A stretch of 64,000 bases of DNA from Chryseobacterium piscicola (GTDB lineage Bacteria > Bacteroidota > Bacteroidia > Flavobacteriales > Weeksellaceae): positions 124,001 to 188,000 of the forward strand of contig NZ_FTOJ01000002.1 of assembly GCF_900156685.1 (NCBI RefSeq), given 5' to 3'. The notes under the pieces are model-generated. The model was not told the DNA's origin. It searched no databases and was given only the letters and a program-made list of their open reading frames with translations. The translations under genes and the position numbers were made by a program. Below are positions 9,236 to 17,054 of the stretch, piece after piece; position 1 is the stretch's first letter, and each line of letters starts with the position of its first letter.

Positions 9236-10126
9236 ATGAAAAAGATATTGAATGCAGGTCTTGTTGGTTTGGTTTTGGCATTTATCAGTTGCAAATCGCC
9301 AAATTACAATGCTATGTGGGAGAACAGTGAGCCAAAATTAATTTCAAATAAATTTGCATTTACAGAGGGGCCTGCAACAGACAAAATCGGGAATGTTTAT
9401 TTTACAGATCAGCCTAATGACAGAATTTATTTCTGGGATTGGAAGACAGATAAAGTAACCTTATTTTTAGATAAAACAGGACGTGCCAACGGAACTTATT
9501 TTGATGACAATGATAATTTAATCACTTGTTCAGATAAAGAAGGCGAAATCTGGAAAATAAGAAAAGACAAGTCTATTGAGGTTTTATCTAAAGATTTTGA
9601 AGGGAAAAGATTAAATGGGCCAAATGATTTATGGCTAGATGGAAATGGCGGAATTTATTTCACAGATCCCTTATATAAGAGAGAGTATTGGGAGAATTTC
9701 AAAGTAGAAATTCCTGAGAAAAATTTATATTACAGAAATAAAGACGGCAAAATTTCAAAGCTGGAAACTTTTGTACAACCCAATGGAATTATTGGAAGTA
9801 TTAAATTAAAGAAATTGTATGTTTCAGACATTGATGCCGCAAAAACCTACGTCTACGATATTTTAAATGAAGGAAAATTGTCTGAAAAGAAATTGTTTTG
9901 CGAAATGGGTTCAGACGGAATGACGCTTGATAAAGAAGGAAATCTTTACCTAACAGGCAATGGAGTAACGGTTTTTAATTCTAAAGGAGAAAAAATTCAT
10001 CACATCAAAATTCCTGAAAACTGGACAGGTAACGTCACTTTTGGAGGCGAAAATAATAATATCCTTTTCATTACCGCTTCAAAATCGGTGTATACTTTGC
10101 CTACTAAAACATCGGCTTTGAAATAG
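9236..10126 (+). CDS. SMP-30/gluconolactonase-family lipoprotein
   Basis: This 296-residue protein begins with a lipoprotein signal (lipobox FISC, Cys19), so it should be anchored in the periplasm or outer membrane. The rest is a six-bladed beta-propeller of the SMP-30 family. FTEGPATDKIGNVYFTDQ, LNGPNDLWLDGNGGIYFTDP and GSDGMTLDKEGNLYLTGNG carry the Glu, Asn and Asp metal ligands of the family. Lactone hydrolysis of a sugar lactone is the likely activity, but the substrate is not readable. The stop codon runs directly into a 6-bp tandem repeat shared with the convergent helicase gene's 3' side. Confidence 0.88.
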   Translation: MKKILNAGLVGLVLAFISCKSPNYNAMWENSEPKLISNKFAFTEGPATDKIGNVYFTDQPNDRIYFWDWKTDKVTLFLDKTGRANGTYFDDNDNLITCSDKEGEIWKIRKDKSIEVLSKDFEGKRLNGPNDLWLDGNGGIYFTDPLYKREYWENFKVEIPEKNLYYRNKDGKISKLETFVQPNGIIGSIKLKKLYVSDIDAAKTYVYDILNEGKLSEKKLFCEMGSDGMTLDKEGNLYLTGNGVTVFNSKGEKIHHIKIPENWTGNVTFGGENNNILFITASKSVYTLPTKTSALK

Positions 10127-10165
10127 GTTAAGGTTAAGGTTAAGGTTAAGGTTAAGGTTAAGGTT
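10126..10165. repeat. Tandem hexamer repeat (GGTTAA) with an inverted partner
   Basis: Six perfect copies of GGTTAA plus GGTT start at the last base of the upstream stop codon. Fifteen bases later AACCTTAACCT (10182-10192) is complementary to the array and can pair with several registers of it. The block lies between two convergent genes, where it may end transcription from both sides. Copy number could vary by slippage. Confidence 0.9.
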
Positions 10166-10202
10166 GAATTTTCTCAGCCTAAACCTTAACCTCGTTCTCA
10201 AT

Positions 10203-11510
10203 TTAATAAGCAACCTCCATTTTCACTTTCTTACCTTTCAGTTTTTCGGTGCTCAGTTTTTTCAGTAAATCTCTTACTTTAGTTCTTGAAACGGCAACAT
10301 AAGACGTCGTATCTTTTACTTCAATCAGACCCAAATCTTCTTTCTGCAATTCACCTTTTTTCAATAAATATCCTACAATATCTACTTTATTCACTTTATC
10401 TTTTTTTCCGGCACTGATGTAGATGGTCTGAAATGGCGGGTTTGTAGGAACTGTAGAAAATTCTTTTACAGATTCTTCAGGGGTATCTTTTCTGATGAAA
10501 GGAAATTTTTCATCTTCTGTCATCACCATATACGCAAAACCTTTGGCGTTCATTCTTGCAGTTCTTCCGTTTCTGTGAATAAAAGCATCTTCAGTGGTCG
10601 GCAGTTGATAATGAACGATAGATTCAACTTCCGGAACGTCTAGTCCACGCGCAGCCAAATCTGTAGTGATTAAAACTCTCGCCGTATCATTTCTGAATTT
10701 CAGCAATGCACGTTCTCTTTCATCTTGTTCCATACCGCCGTGGAAGGTTTCTCGTGCGATGCCTTTATCTAAAAGAAGATCGGCAATACGGTCAACAGTT
10801 TCTCTGTGATTACAGAAAATCAAGGTTCTTTTATTCCCTATTTTACAGATTAAATGAAATAAAGTATCGAGTTTTTCCTCAGAAATCGTCATCACTTTTC
10901 TTAACTGAATGTCAGGTTTGTTCTCACCCAATTTCAGAAAATCTACAATTTTTTCATCTTTCAAACCCGTGAATTTCGGAATTTCGTCCATAGACGTAGC
11001 CGAAGTCAGAATTCTTTGGAAAAGATTGTACATATTTTCGATAATATATTCCATATCATCATGAAAACCTAATTCCAAGGCCTTGTCGAATTCATCCAAC
11101 ACCAGATTTTTAATTGTTTTCACATCAAGATTTTTATTTCTCATGTGATAGGCAATTCTTCCCGGAGTTCCAATCAATACTGCAGGTGCTTCCTTTAGAT
11201 TGTTCATCTCAATCTTTTTATCGTGTCCACCGTAGCAAACCGTCACCTTAAAATCTGTTCCCATCGATTTGAAAACCTGCTCGATTTGTAAAGCCAGTTC
11301 TCTCGCCGGAACTACAATTAAAGCCTGGATACCCGTTGCTTCTTTCTTTAAATTTCTAAGAACCGGAAACAGAAAAGCCAATGTTTTCCCTGATCCGGTA
11401 GGTGAAAGTAAGACAACATCTGTATTGTTTTCCGTAGTTTTGTATGTAGATTTCTGCATTTGATTCATATCCTGAATCTGCAGTTTTTTATAAATAGATT
11501 CTAATTCCAT
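10203..11510 (-). CDS. DEAD-box RNA helicase with DbpA-like C-terminal domain
   Basis: This 435-residue helicase has the two RecA-like domains: SPTGSGKT (36-43), PARELAL, TPGRI, motif II as DEFD (139-142) instead of DEAD, SAT, RGLDVPEV and HRNGRTAR. Residues about 365-435 resemble the DbpA RNA-binding domain, which in E. coli targets 23S rRNA helix 92. A ribosome-assembly role is therefore inferred. A minus-strand -7 box TACCTTTG (11515-11522) lies 4 bp from the start codon, so the transcript is probably leaderless. It is convergent with the SMP-30 gene across the hexamer repeat. Confidence 0.9.
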   Translation of the reverse strand: MELESIYKKLQIQDMNQMQKSTYKTTENNTDVVLLSPTGSGKTLAFLFPVLRNLKKEATGIQALIVVPARELALQIEQVFKSMGTDFKVTVCYGGHDKKIEMNNLKEAPAVLIGTPGRIAYHMRNKNLDVKTIKNLVLDEFDKALELGFHDDMEYIIENMYNLFQRILTSATSMDEIPKFTGLKDEKIVDFLKLGENKPDIQLRKVMTISEEKLDTLFHLICKIGNKRTLIFCNHRETVDRIADLLLDKGIARETFHGGMEQDERERALLKFRNDTARVLITTDLAARGLDVPEVESIVHYQLPTTEDAFIHRNGRTARMNAKGFAYMVMTEDEKFPFIRKDTPEESVKEFSTVPTNPPFQTIYISAGKKDKVNKVDIVGYLLKKGELQKEDLGLIEVKDTTSYVAVSRTKVRDLLKKLSTEKLKGKKVKMEVAY

Positions 11511-11514
11511 TTTG

Positions 11515-11522
11515 CAAAGGTA
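11515..11522 (-). promoter_or_regulatory. -7 promoter box of the helicase gene
   Basis: The minus strand reads TACCTTTG (TAnnTTTG). Transcription should start at or within a base or two of the ATG at 11510. Confidence 0.55.
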
Positions 11523-11645
11523 AGGGAAAAGAATTTTTGTTGAAATTTTTAAATTAATTTAAAGAACTTTACATCAAAATATTTAAAGATTTAATCTAAA
11601 TAAATAATTTCAACAATCAACCAATAACCATACACGATCAACTCC

Positions 11646-12068
11646 ATGACTCCCGAGAAAAGAAAACTCATGACCGACAGTTTCAACCGTTCAGAAACGT
11701 TGAAATTCTACAATGCCGAACTTCTTGAAGTAGAAACCGATTTCGTCTCCATTAAAATTCCAAAAATGGAAATGATGACCCGAACTGCCGGAATGTTCAA
11801 TGGTGCAATGATTGCTTCATTGGTAGATGTTTCTTCGGGTTATGCAGCAGTAAGTCATTACGAACAAGATTGTTATGTGGTAACGGTTGAATTGAAAGTA
11901 AATTATCTGCGTCCTGCAATGGGCGATGCTTTAGTTTCTAAAGCGTATGTGGTGAAAGGCGGAGCTAAAATAAGTGTAATTCGCACAGAAATTTTCACAG
12001 TAAATGAAGACCATTCTTCCGAAAGCCATGTTGCCACTTCTCTTGTCACGATGATGAAGATTAAGTAA
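11646..12068 (+). CDS. PaaI-type hotdog-fold thioesterase
   Basis: This 140-residue protein has the hotdog-fold signature MFNGAMIASLVDVSSGYAA (about residues 50-68) and the later VELKVNYLRPAMGDALVS segment of PaaI/YbgC-type acyl-CoA thioesterases. The family hydrolyses acyl- or aryl-CoA thioesters in the cytoplasm as a tetramer. The substrate cannot be told from sequence. It is divergent from the helicase gene across 135 bp. No terminator hairpin is obvious after the stop. Confidence 0.85.
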   Translation: MTPEKRKLMTDSFNRSETLKFYNAELLEVETDFVSIKIPKMEMMTRTAGMFNGAMIASLVDVSSGYAAVSHYEQDCYVVTVELKVNYLRPAMGDALVSKAYVVKGGAKISVIRTEIFTVNEDHSSESHVATSLVTMMKIK

Positions 12069-12275
12069 AATTAAAACAAACTTTTGAAATAAATCTTGTC
12101 AAGACTGTCAGAAATAAATCTTTAACAAATTTTTCAAAACATTTTTCTTTACCCCAAGCTTAAAGGTTGGAAAAATATCTTGAAAAATTTCATCAAAATT
12201 ACTCCCTTTAGGGTTGGGTTGATTAATTTTGATGAAAATTTTGGCAGACTGAAAATTAAATTTAAAAATAAAAAT

Positions 12276-12620
12276 ATGAACATTATCATCCGACTTTTCA
12301 TCACCGCAATCGTAGCCTTTCTGCTTACAAAAGTGTTATCAGGAGTCCATTTTGACGAATTCACCGGAGCAGTAATTTTTGCTGTCGTTTTAGGAGTTTT
12401 AAATCTTATTTTAAAACCTATTTTAAGCCTTTTTGGGCTTCCGCTGACGATTATTACTCTAGGTTTTTTTGCTTTGGTCATCAATGCCATTATCATTCTC
12501 GTTGCTGATTATTTTATAGATTCTATGAAGGTTGATGGCTTCTGGTGGGCATTTATTTTCAGTATTTTGCTGTCAATTATTACTTCATTGGCGAACTCGA
12601 TGTTCACAGATAACGATTAA
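12276..12620 (+). CDS. Small four-helix membrane protein, phage holin 4 superfamily (PF04020 type)
   Basis: This 114-residue protein is almost entirely made of three to four membrane helices (starting MNIIIRLFITAIVAFLLTK; GAVIFAVVLGVLNLILKPIL; a third about 60-82; a last WWAFIFSILLSIITSL). It matches the superfamily named after a mycobacteriophage holin that is common in bacterial chromosomes without any phage. The ATG at 12276 is chosen because translation upstream would need a TTG and add a hydrophilic, unrelated leader. No phage genes lie nearby, so lysis is not its likely job. Confidence 0.8.
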   Translation: MNIIIRLFITAIVAFLLTKVLSGVHFDEFTGAVIFAVVLGVLNLILKPILSLFGLPLTIITLGFFALVINAIIILVADYFIDSMKVDGFWWAFIFSILLSIITSLANSMFTDND

Positions 12621-12648
12621 ATTAGAAATTGTTTTTAATTAATTATAG

Positions 12649-12677
12649 TCGTCAGTTTTTCAGCTGACGATTTTTTT
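12649..12677 (+). terminator. Terminator after the holin-like gene
   Basis: The 7-bp stem TCGTCAG / CTGACGA with an 8-base loop is followed by seven T. Confidence 0.8.
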
Positions 12678-12764
12678 GTGATTTTTGTGCAAAACATTTG
12701 TGCGATTTGTGGTTTAGTAAGCAAACTAAACTGTTAATTTTTCGTTCAATTTTATTTTAAATAC

Positions 12765-12772
12765 TAACTTTG
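12765..12772 (+). promoter_or_regulatory. -7 promoter box of the S9 peptidase gene
   Basis: TAACTTTG matches TAnnTTTG exactly, 72 bp upstream of the ATG. No convincing -33 element is visible. Confidence 0.5.
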
Positions 12773-12844
12773 ACAACCTTAGAATTAACAAGAACTTTTC
12801 AAATCGTAAATCAGATTTTTTAAGTTTGATAAAATATAATTTAT

Positions 12845-14839
12845 ATGAAATTGAAATACAGTCTGCTCGCTTTGGCAGCTCCGTTTATAATGAATGCACA
12901 ACAAGTAATGACTCCCGAAATTCTCTGGACTTTAAAGAAAGTCGGAGTTCAAGCGGTTTCACCCGACCAGTCTTCACTTATTTATAAAGTAGGACAAGTT
13001 GATTTAAAGACTGAAAAAACTAAAAACGAAAATTATTTCCTGAATGTTTTAAACAATCAATCTTCTAAAATTGATTTAGGTAAAAAAGCATTAGTTCAGT
13101 GGGATAAAAACGGATTGTACGCTCAGGAAGGCGACAAAATTTTCCTTTCAAAAGACAGCGGAAAAACCTGGACAGAATTTTACACAATTGGTGAGGTTGA
13201 TAACATTGTAATTTCTCCTGACGGTAAGAAAATCGCTTTCAGCAAGCAGGTTTTGGTGGAAAAATTAATGGGAAAAGATAAATATTCTGATACTCCAAAA
13301 ACTACAGCTCAGGTTTACACAGATTTGAATCACAGACATTGGGATTATTTCAATGAAGGAAAATACAATCACGTTTTTGTGGTCAATATTTCTGCAAATG
13401 TAGATTCTGCAAAAGACTTATTGGAAGGAAAAACATGGGATTCTCCACAAAGACCTTTCGGCGGAGCTGAAGATTTCGTTTGGAGTCCGGATTCTACACA
13501 GCTTTTATATGTTACAAAACCTAAGAGTGGTAAAGAATATTCTACAAGCACCAACACAGATATTTTTGCTTACGATTTAGCTTCAGGAACAACAAAAAAC
13601 CTTACTGAAACAAATAAAGGTTATGATGTAAACCCAAAATTCAGTCCTGATGGAAAATCTCTGGTTTGGCAAAGTATGGAAAGAGATGGCTACGAAGCTG
13701 ATAAAAACGACATCAAATTGATGAATTGGAAATCCGGAAAAACTTCAAATCTTACCAAATCTTGGGATGAATCTGTTTCTGGAGATGTTTTCTGGAGCGG
13801 AGATTCAAAAAATGTTTATTTCACAGCAGCTTACAGAGGAACAAAACAGTTGTTTTCTTTAGACACAAAATCTTCAAAAGTTCAGCAGATTACCAAGGGT
13901 GATTTTGATATAAATGAAATTTTTGCCGACAATAAAACTTCACTTTTAGTTTCAAAAACAGATATCAATCATGCGTCAGAAATATTCTCTGTAAATCTTA
14001 AAAATGGCGATTTGAAGACAGTTACAGAAGCTAATAAAGAGATGTATTCTCAATTAGCTCAGGGGAAATCTGAATTGAAAATGGTGAAAACTACAGATGG
14101 AAAAGATATGGGTGTTTGGTTTCATTATCCTCCTAATTTCGATCCAAATAAAAAATATCCCACTTTAGTATATTGTCAGGGCGGACCACAATCTGCGTTA
14201 ACTCAATTTTTCAGCACAAGATGGAATTTTGCTTTAATGGCAGCCAACGGATACATCGTTGTAGCACCAAACCGCCGCGGAATGCCGGGTTGGGGAACAA
14301 AATGGAACGAAGAAATCTCTAAAGACTGGGGCGGGCAACCGATCAGAGATTATTTGGCAGCAACAGATTTTGCAAAAACATTACCTTACGTTGACGGCGA
14401 TAGAGTAGCGGCAGTTGGCGCAAGTTATGGTGGTTACAGCGTATTTATGTTGGCAGGAGTTCACAACAACAGATTCAAAACTTTCATCGCACACGACGGA
14501 TTATTTGATATGAAATCTTGGTATTTAACGACTGAAGAACTTTGGTTTGCGAATTGGGATTTGGGATCTCCGTGGGAAAAGCCTTTGCCAAAAGCATACA
14601 CAGAATTTAACCCAAGTAATTTTGTTGACAAATGGAATAAACCGATCATGATTTTTCAGGGTGGAATTGATTTCAGAGTAGGATACGAGCAAGGGCAGGA
14701 AGCTTTCCAAGCGGCTAAATTAAGAGGATTGAAATCTAAATTCGTTTATTTCCCGAACGAAAATCACTGGGTTTTGCATCCACAAAATGGTTTGGTATGG
14801 CAGAGAGAATTTTTTGATTGGTTAAAAGAAACCTTATAA
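12845..14839 (+). CDS. S9-family (prolyl oligopeptidase-type) serine peptidase, exported
   Basis: This 664-residue protein has a signal peptide (cleavage likely after NAQ, residue 19). A WD40-like beta-propeller covers about residues 30-400, with DPP/APH-type blades such as VISPDGKKIAF and FSPDGKSLVW. A C-terminal alpha/beta-hydrolase domain completes it. The catalytic triad is S527 in GASYGGYS, D609 in GGIDFRVG and H641 in NENHWVLHP. Family members cleave short peptides, often after Pro or releasing dipeptides, in the periplasm. Length and architecture are complete. It lies between terminators and is probably monocistronic. Confidence 0.92.
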   Translation: MKLKYSLLALAAPFIMNAQQVMTPEILWTLKKVGVQAVSPDQSSLIYKVGQVDLKTEKTKNENYFLNVLNNQSSKIDLGKKALVQWDKNGLYAQEGDKIFLSKDSGKTWTEFYTIGEVDNIVISPDGKKIAFSKQVLVEKLMGKDKYSDTPKTTAQVYTDLNHRHWDYFNEGKYNHVFVVNISANVDSAKDLLEGKTWDSPQRPFGGAEDFVWSPDSTQLLYVTKPKSGKEYSTSTNTDIFAYDLASGTTKNLTETNKGYDVNPKFSPDGKSLVWQSMERDGYEADKNDIKLMNWKSGKTSNLTKSWDESVSGDVFWSGDSKNVYFTAAYRGTKQLFSLDTKSSKVQQITKGDFDINEIFADNKTSLLVSKTDINHASEIFSVNLKNGDLKTVTEANKEMYSQLAQGKSELKMVKTTDGKDMGVWFHYPPNFDPNKKYPTLVYCQGGPQSALTQFFSTRWNFALMAANGYIVVAPNRRGMPGWGTKWNEEISKDWGGQPIRDYLAATDFAKTLPYVDGDRVAAVGASYGGYSVFMLAGVHNNRFKTFIAHDGLFDMKSWYLTTEELWFANWDLGSPWEKPLPKAYTEFNPSNFVDKWNKPIMIFQGGIDFRVGYEQGQEAFQAAKLRGLKSKFVYFPNENHWVLHPQNGLVWQREFFDWLKETL

Positions 14840-14943
14840 CACAAGAATCGTCATAATTCCCTTCACTTGGAGGGATGGCAAAAAAAATATATTTTTTGAG
14901 GTGGTGGTTCTATAATGATAGTAGTACAATAAGAAAAATTTTC

Positions 14944-14974
14944 AAAACGGGCATCGGAAGATGTCCGTTTTTAT
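14944..14974 (+). terminator. Terminator of the S9 peptidase gene
   Basis: AAAACGGGCATC pairs with GATGTCCGTTTT (one G-T pair) around a GGAA loop and is followed by T-rich sequence. Confidence 0.75.
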
Positions 14975-15143
14975 TTGAGCTTTAAAGAGCCTACAAATTA
15001 TCAATCTCATAATTAAAATTTTCTCTGCCGGATTTTCTTATTTATTTCTAAATAAAAAGATTTAAAAATAAAACCAAATTCTAGAAAATACTGAATTGCT
15101 TTTTTTCTTCCCAGTTTGTATGAAAAATAAGATTTTTTTTTCT

Positions 15144-15383
15144 TTAAACCAAAAATTTCAAATTCTGCACTTTTTCCTCAATATATTTTGATGTTGGTTT
15201 GTAAATTAAATCATGATAGAAAACAGAAAATTTAATTAAACAAAGATCTTTGAATTGAGGTTTAATTTCTTTTAATTCTGAAAAAAAATATTTTCATAAT
15301 GTTCTATTTCATAATCATCTGGTGACGTTTCTGAATAGTATTTTTCAAGCAATTTAAAATCTGAGTTGTAGATTTTTGAAATT
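15144..15383 (-). pseudogene. Remnant of an HD-superfamily phosphohydrolase gene (COG4339 type)
   Basis: Reading the minus strand from 15383, the frame gives LLEKYYSETSPDDYEIEHYE. It then needs a one-base frameshift at the T8 run near 15290 and continues as SELKEIKPQFKDLC, then FSVFYHDLIYKPTSKYIEEK, ending at a TAA at 15144-15146. The FYHDxIYxPTSKxxEEK pattern is the HD motif region of predicted metal-dependent HD phosphohydrolases, and the N-terminal LLEKYYSE is the expected beginning. The RHYHNLxH histidines are already degraded, no start codon remains, and the C-terminal half is gone. Confidence 0.6.
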
Positions 15384-15495
15384 TTTTAAAAGATCTAAAA
15401 CATTCGGTAGGATTTTGCTGCTGTTTACAATTTTTTCAAACACAATCAAAATTAATTTCCATGGGAATGATAAGTTGGGTTGAGAAAATTTTTCA

Positions 15496-15523
15496 AAAAA
15501 AAAGGAACTAAACAAGTTCCTTT
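15496..15523 (-). terminator. Terminator of the rhodanese gene
   Basis: Perfect stem AAAGGAAC / GTTCCTTT with a 7-base loop. On the minus strand it is followed by a T run, 8 bp after the rhodanese stop. Confidence 0.8.
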
Positions 15524-15530
15524 AAATTTT

Positions 15531-15809
15531 TTACAATGCTGATTTTAGGTCAGCCCATCCGCCACCGTTGTAGCCTTCTTTTAAACCCTGAGAATTCAAG
15601 TATTCTAGCGCTTTACCGCTTCTGTTACCGCTTCTGCAGAATAATATTACTGGCTTTTCAATAGAAAGAATTTCATCTTGTCGGTCTTCTACTTCACCTA
15701 AAGGGATGTTTTTTGCACCGTCTATGTTTCCGTCCATTTCCAATTCCATAGGTTCACGAACGTCTATTAGCTCGTAGTTTCCAGATTTTATTACTTCTTC
15801 TAATGACAT
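15531..15809 (-). CDS. Rhodanese-like domain protein
   Basis: This 92-residue single-domain protein carries [27 protein letters not shown] and the active-site loop [11 protein letters not shown], with Cys about 57 as the persulfide carrier. Family members move sulfane sulfur to cyanide or protein acceptors; the real acceptor here is unknown. The start at 15809 ([10 protein letters not shown]) is preferred over an ATG 63 bp upstream. The -7 box TAAGTTTG at 15846-15853 (minus strand) lies inside the longer frame. It is divergent from queG. Confidence 0.88.
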   Translation of the reverse strand: MSLEEVIKSGNYELIDVREPMELEMDGNIDGAKNIPLGEVEDRQDEILSIEKPVILFCRSGNRSGKALEYLNSQGLKEGYNGGGWADLKSAL

Positions 15810-15845
15810 AATTTTAGTGTATTTATTGTTAATATTAATTTCTTG

Positions 15846-15906
15846 CAAACTTAAAAAATTAAAAAAATTCAAAGTCTCACAAATTTATAAAATAATCTTA
15901 GTTTTG
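15846..15906. promoter_or_regulatory. Divergent -7 boxes for the rhodanese gene and queG
   Basis: On the minus strand TAAGTTTG (15846-15853) faces the rhodanese gene. On the plus strand TAGTTTTG (15899-15906) lies 13 bp before the queG start. Both match TAnnTTTG. Confidence 0.55.
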
Positions 15907-15918
15907 CAATGTAAAAAA

Positions 15919-16857
15919 ATGACAAGCAACGCCGAAAAATACAGCCAACTCATCAAAATCAAAGCAAAAAGTTTTGGCTTTCAGCAATGTGGGATTTCGA
16001 GAGCTGAGTTTTTGGAGGAAGATGCCAGACCGCTCGAAAACTGGCTAAAAAACAATTATCATGGTGAAATGAAATACATGGAAAATCATTTTGATAAAAG
16101 GCTTGATCCGAGGTTGTTGGTAGAAGGTTCAAAATCTGTCATATCATTGTCTTACAATTATTTTCCTGAAGAAAAAATTTCCACTTTAGATAATTTTAAA
16201 ATCTCAAAATATGCGTATTCTGAAGATTATCATGAAGTTATTAAAGAAATTCTTCGTGATATGATTCTTGAATTACAAGAACAGATTGGTGAATTTTCTT
16301 TTCGTGTTTTTGTAGATTCTGCCCCTGTTTTGGAACGAAGCTGGGCGAAAAAATCGGGTATTGGCTGGGTTGGGAAAAATGCAAATCTTATTACTAAGCA
16401 AAGTGGCTCATTTTATTTTTTAGCCGAAATCATTTGTGATCTAGACTTAGAAACCGATTATCAAACTAAAGACCATTGCGGAACTTGTAGAAAATGCATT
16501 GAAGCTTGCCCTACGAAAGCGATTATTACAGAAAAAATTATTGATGGTAGCAAGTGTATTTCTTATGCAACGATTGAACTGAAAAATGAAATCCCAGATT
16601 ATTTTAAAGATAAAATGGATGATTGGATGTTTGGCTGTGACGTTTGCCAAGATGTTTGTCCGTGGAATCGTTTCGCAGTACCGCATAATCAAAGTAAATT
16701 TAAACCTAATGACTTTCTGAAAAATCTGAAAAAAGAAGAGTGGAAGGAAATTACTCAGGAATTATTCTCGGAAATATTTAAAAAATCGCCTGTAAAACGT
16801 ACCAAATTTGCTGGTCTGAAAAGAAATATAGAGTTTCTGGATAAAAATTCAATTTAA
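15919..16857 (+). CDS. queG: Epoxyqueuosine reductase
   Basis: This 312-residue protein catalyses the last step of queuosine synthesis in tRNA, reducing epoxyqueuosine with cobalamin and two 4Fe-4S clusters. The N-terminal half carries [26 protein letters not shown] (catalytic Asp about 134). The cluster motifs are [15 protein letters not shown] and [11 protein letters not shown]. It is shorter than E. coli QueG (about 380) because the C-terminal HEAT-like region is absent, as in other Bacteroidota. The ATG at 15919 is chosen because it follows a -7 box by 13 bp. The 34-residue upstream extension is not family-like. Confidence 0.93.
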   Translation: MTSNAEKYSQLIKIKAKSFGFQQCGISRAEFLEEDARPLENWLKNNYHGEMKYMENHFDKRLDPRLLVEGSKSVISLSYNYFPEEKISTLDNFKISKYAYSEDYHEVIKEILRDMILELQEQIGEFSFRVFVDSAPVLERSWAKKSGIGWVGKNANLITKQSGSFYFLAEIICDLDLETDYQTKDHCGTCRKCIEACPTKAIITEKIIDGSKCISYATIELKNEIPDYFKDKMDDWMFGCDVCQDVCPWNRFAVPHNQSKFKPNDFLKNLKKEEWKEITQELFSEIFKKSPVKRTKFAGLKRNIEFLDKNSI

Positions 16858-16992
16858 ACTTCTGAGGAGATTTTTTCTCGGCCCTAAAGGATGAAAATGT
16901 GATGAAAATTACTACTTTAAGGATTGGAGTGAATAATCTAAATAAATTTAATCGAAGCAAGAAAGTTTATAATCTTAATTGTTCAATAGAGT

Positions 16993-17027
16993 TTAAAAAA
17001 AAGCTGCCCCGAAAAATCAAGGCAGCT
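16993..17027 (-). terminator. Terminator of the RND efflux operon
   Basis: The 7-bp stem AGCTGCC (17002-17008) / GGCAGCT (17021-17027) is followed on the minus strand by a run of T, 28 bp beyond the stop of the outer-membrane factor gene. Confidence 0.8.
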
Positions 17028-17054
17028 AAGAAAAAAACAATGATAGTGATGAAA

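Larger units (their letters stand above)
14840..15530. other. Intergenic region, 691 bp, with a decayed gene
   Basis: It contains the S9 peptidase terminator (14944-14974), remnants of a minus-strand HD-hydrolase gene (15144-15383) and the rhodanese terminator (15496-15523). Between 15384 and about 15490 another minus-strand frame stays open (reading FPWKLILIVFEKIVNSS), which may be the missing N-terminal part of the same dead gene in a shifted frame. Confidence 0.5.

Noticed and set aside
10126..10192. Telomere-like or CRISPR-like repeat
   Set aside because: The hexamer has no spacers and the locus is internal between two ordinary genes; it is a simple tandem repeat.
12276..12620. Prophage signal from a holin-family protein
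   Set aside because: The family is chromosomal in most bacteria and no phage structural, lysis or integrase gene is near.
15040..15052. Near match to the TATTCTAAATAA operator (TTTCTAAATAA), and another near 11592
   Set aside because: They lie away from recognisable promoters with haem or iron genes and differ from the 12-mer. AT-rich DNA gives such near matches by chance.
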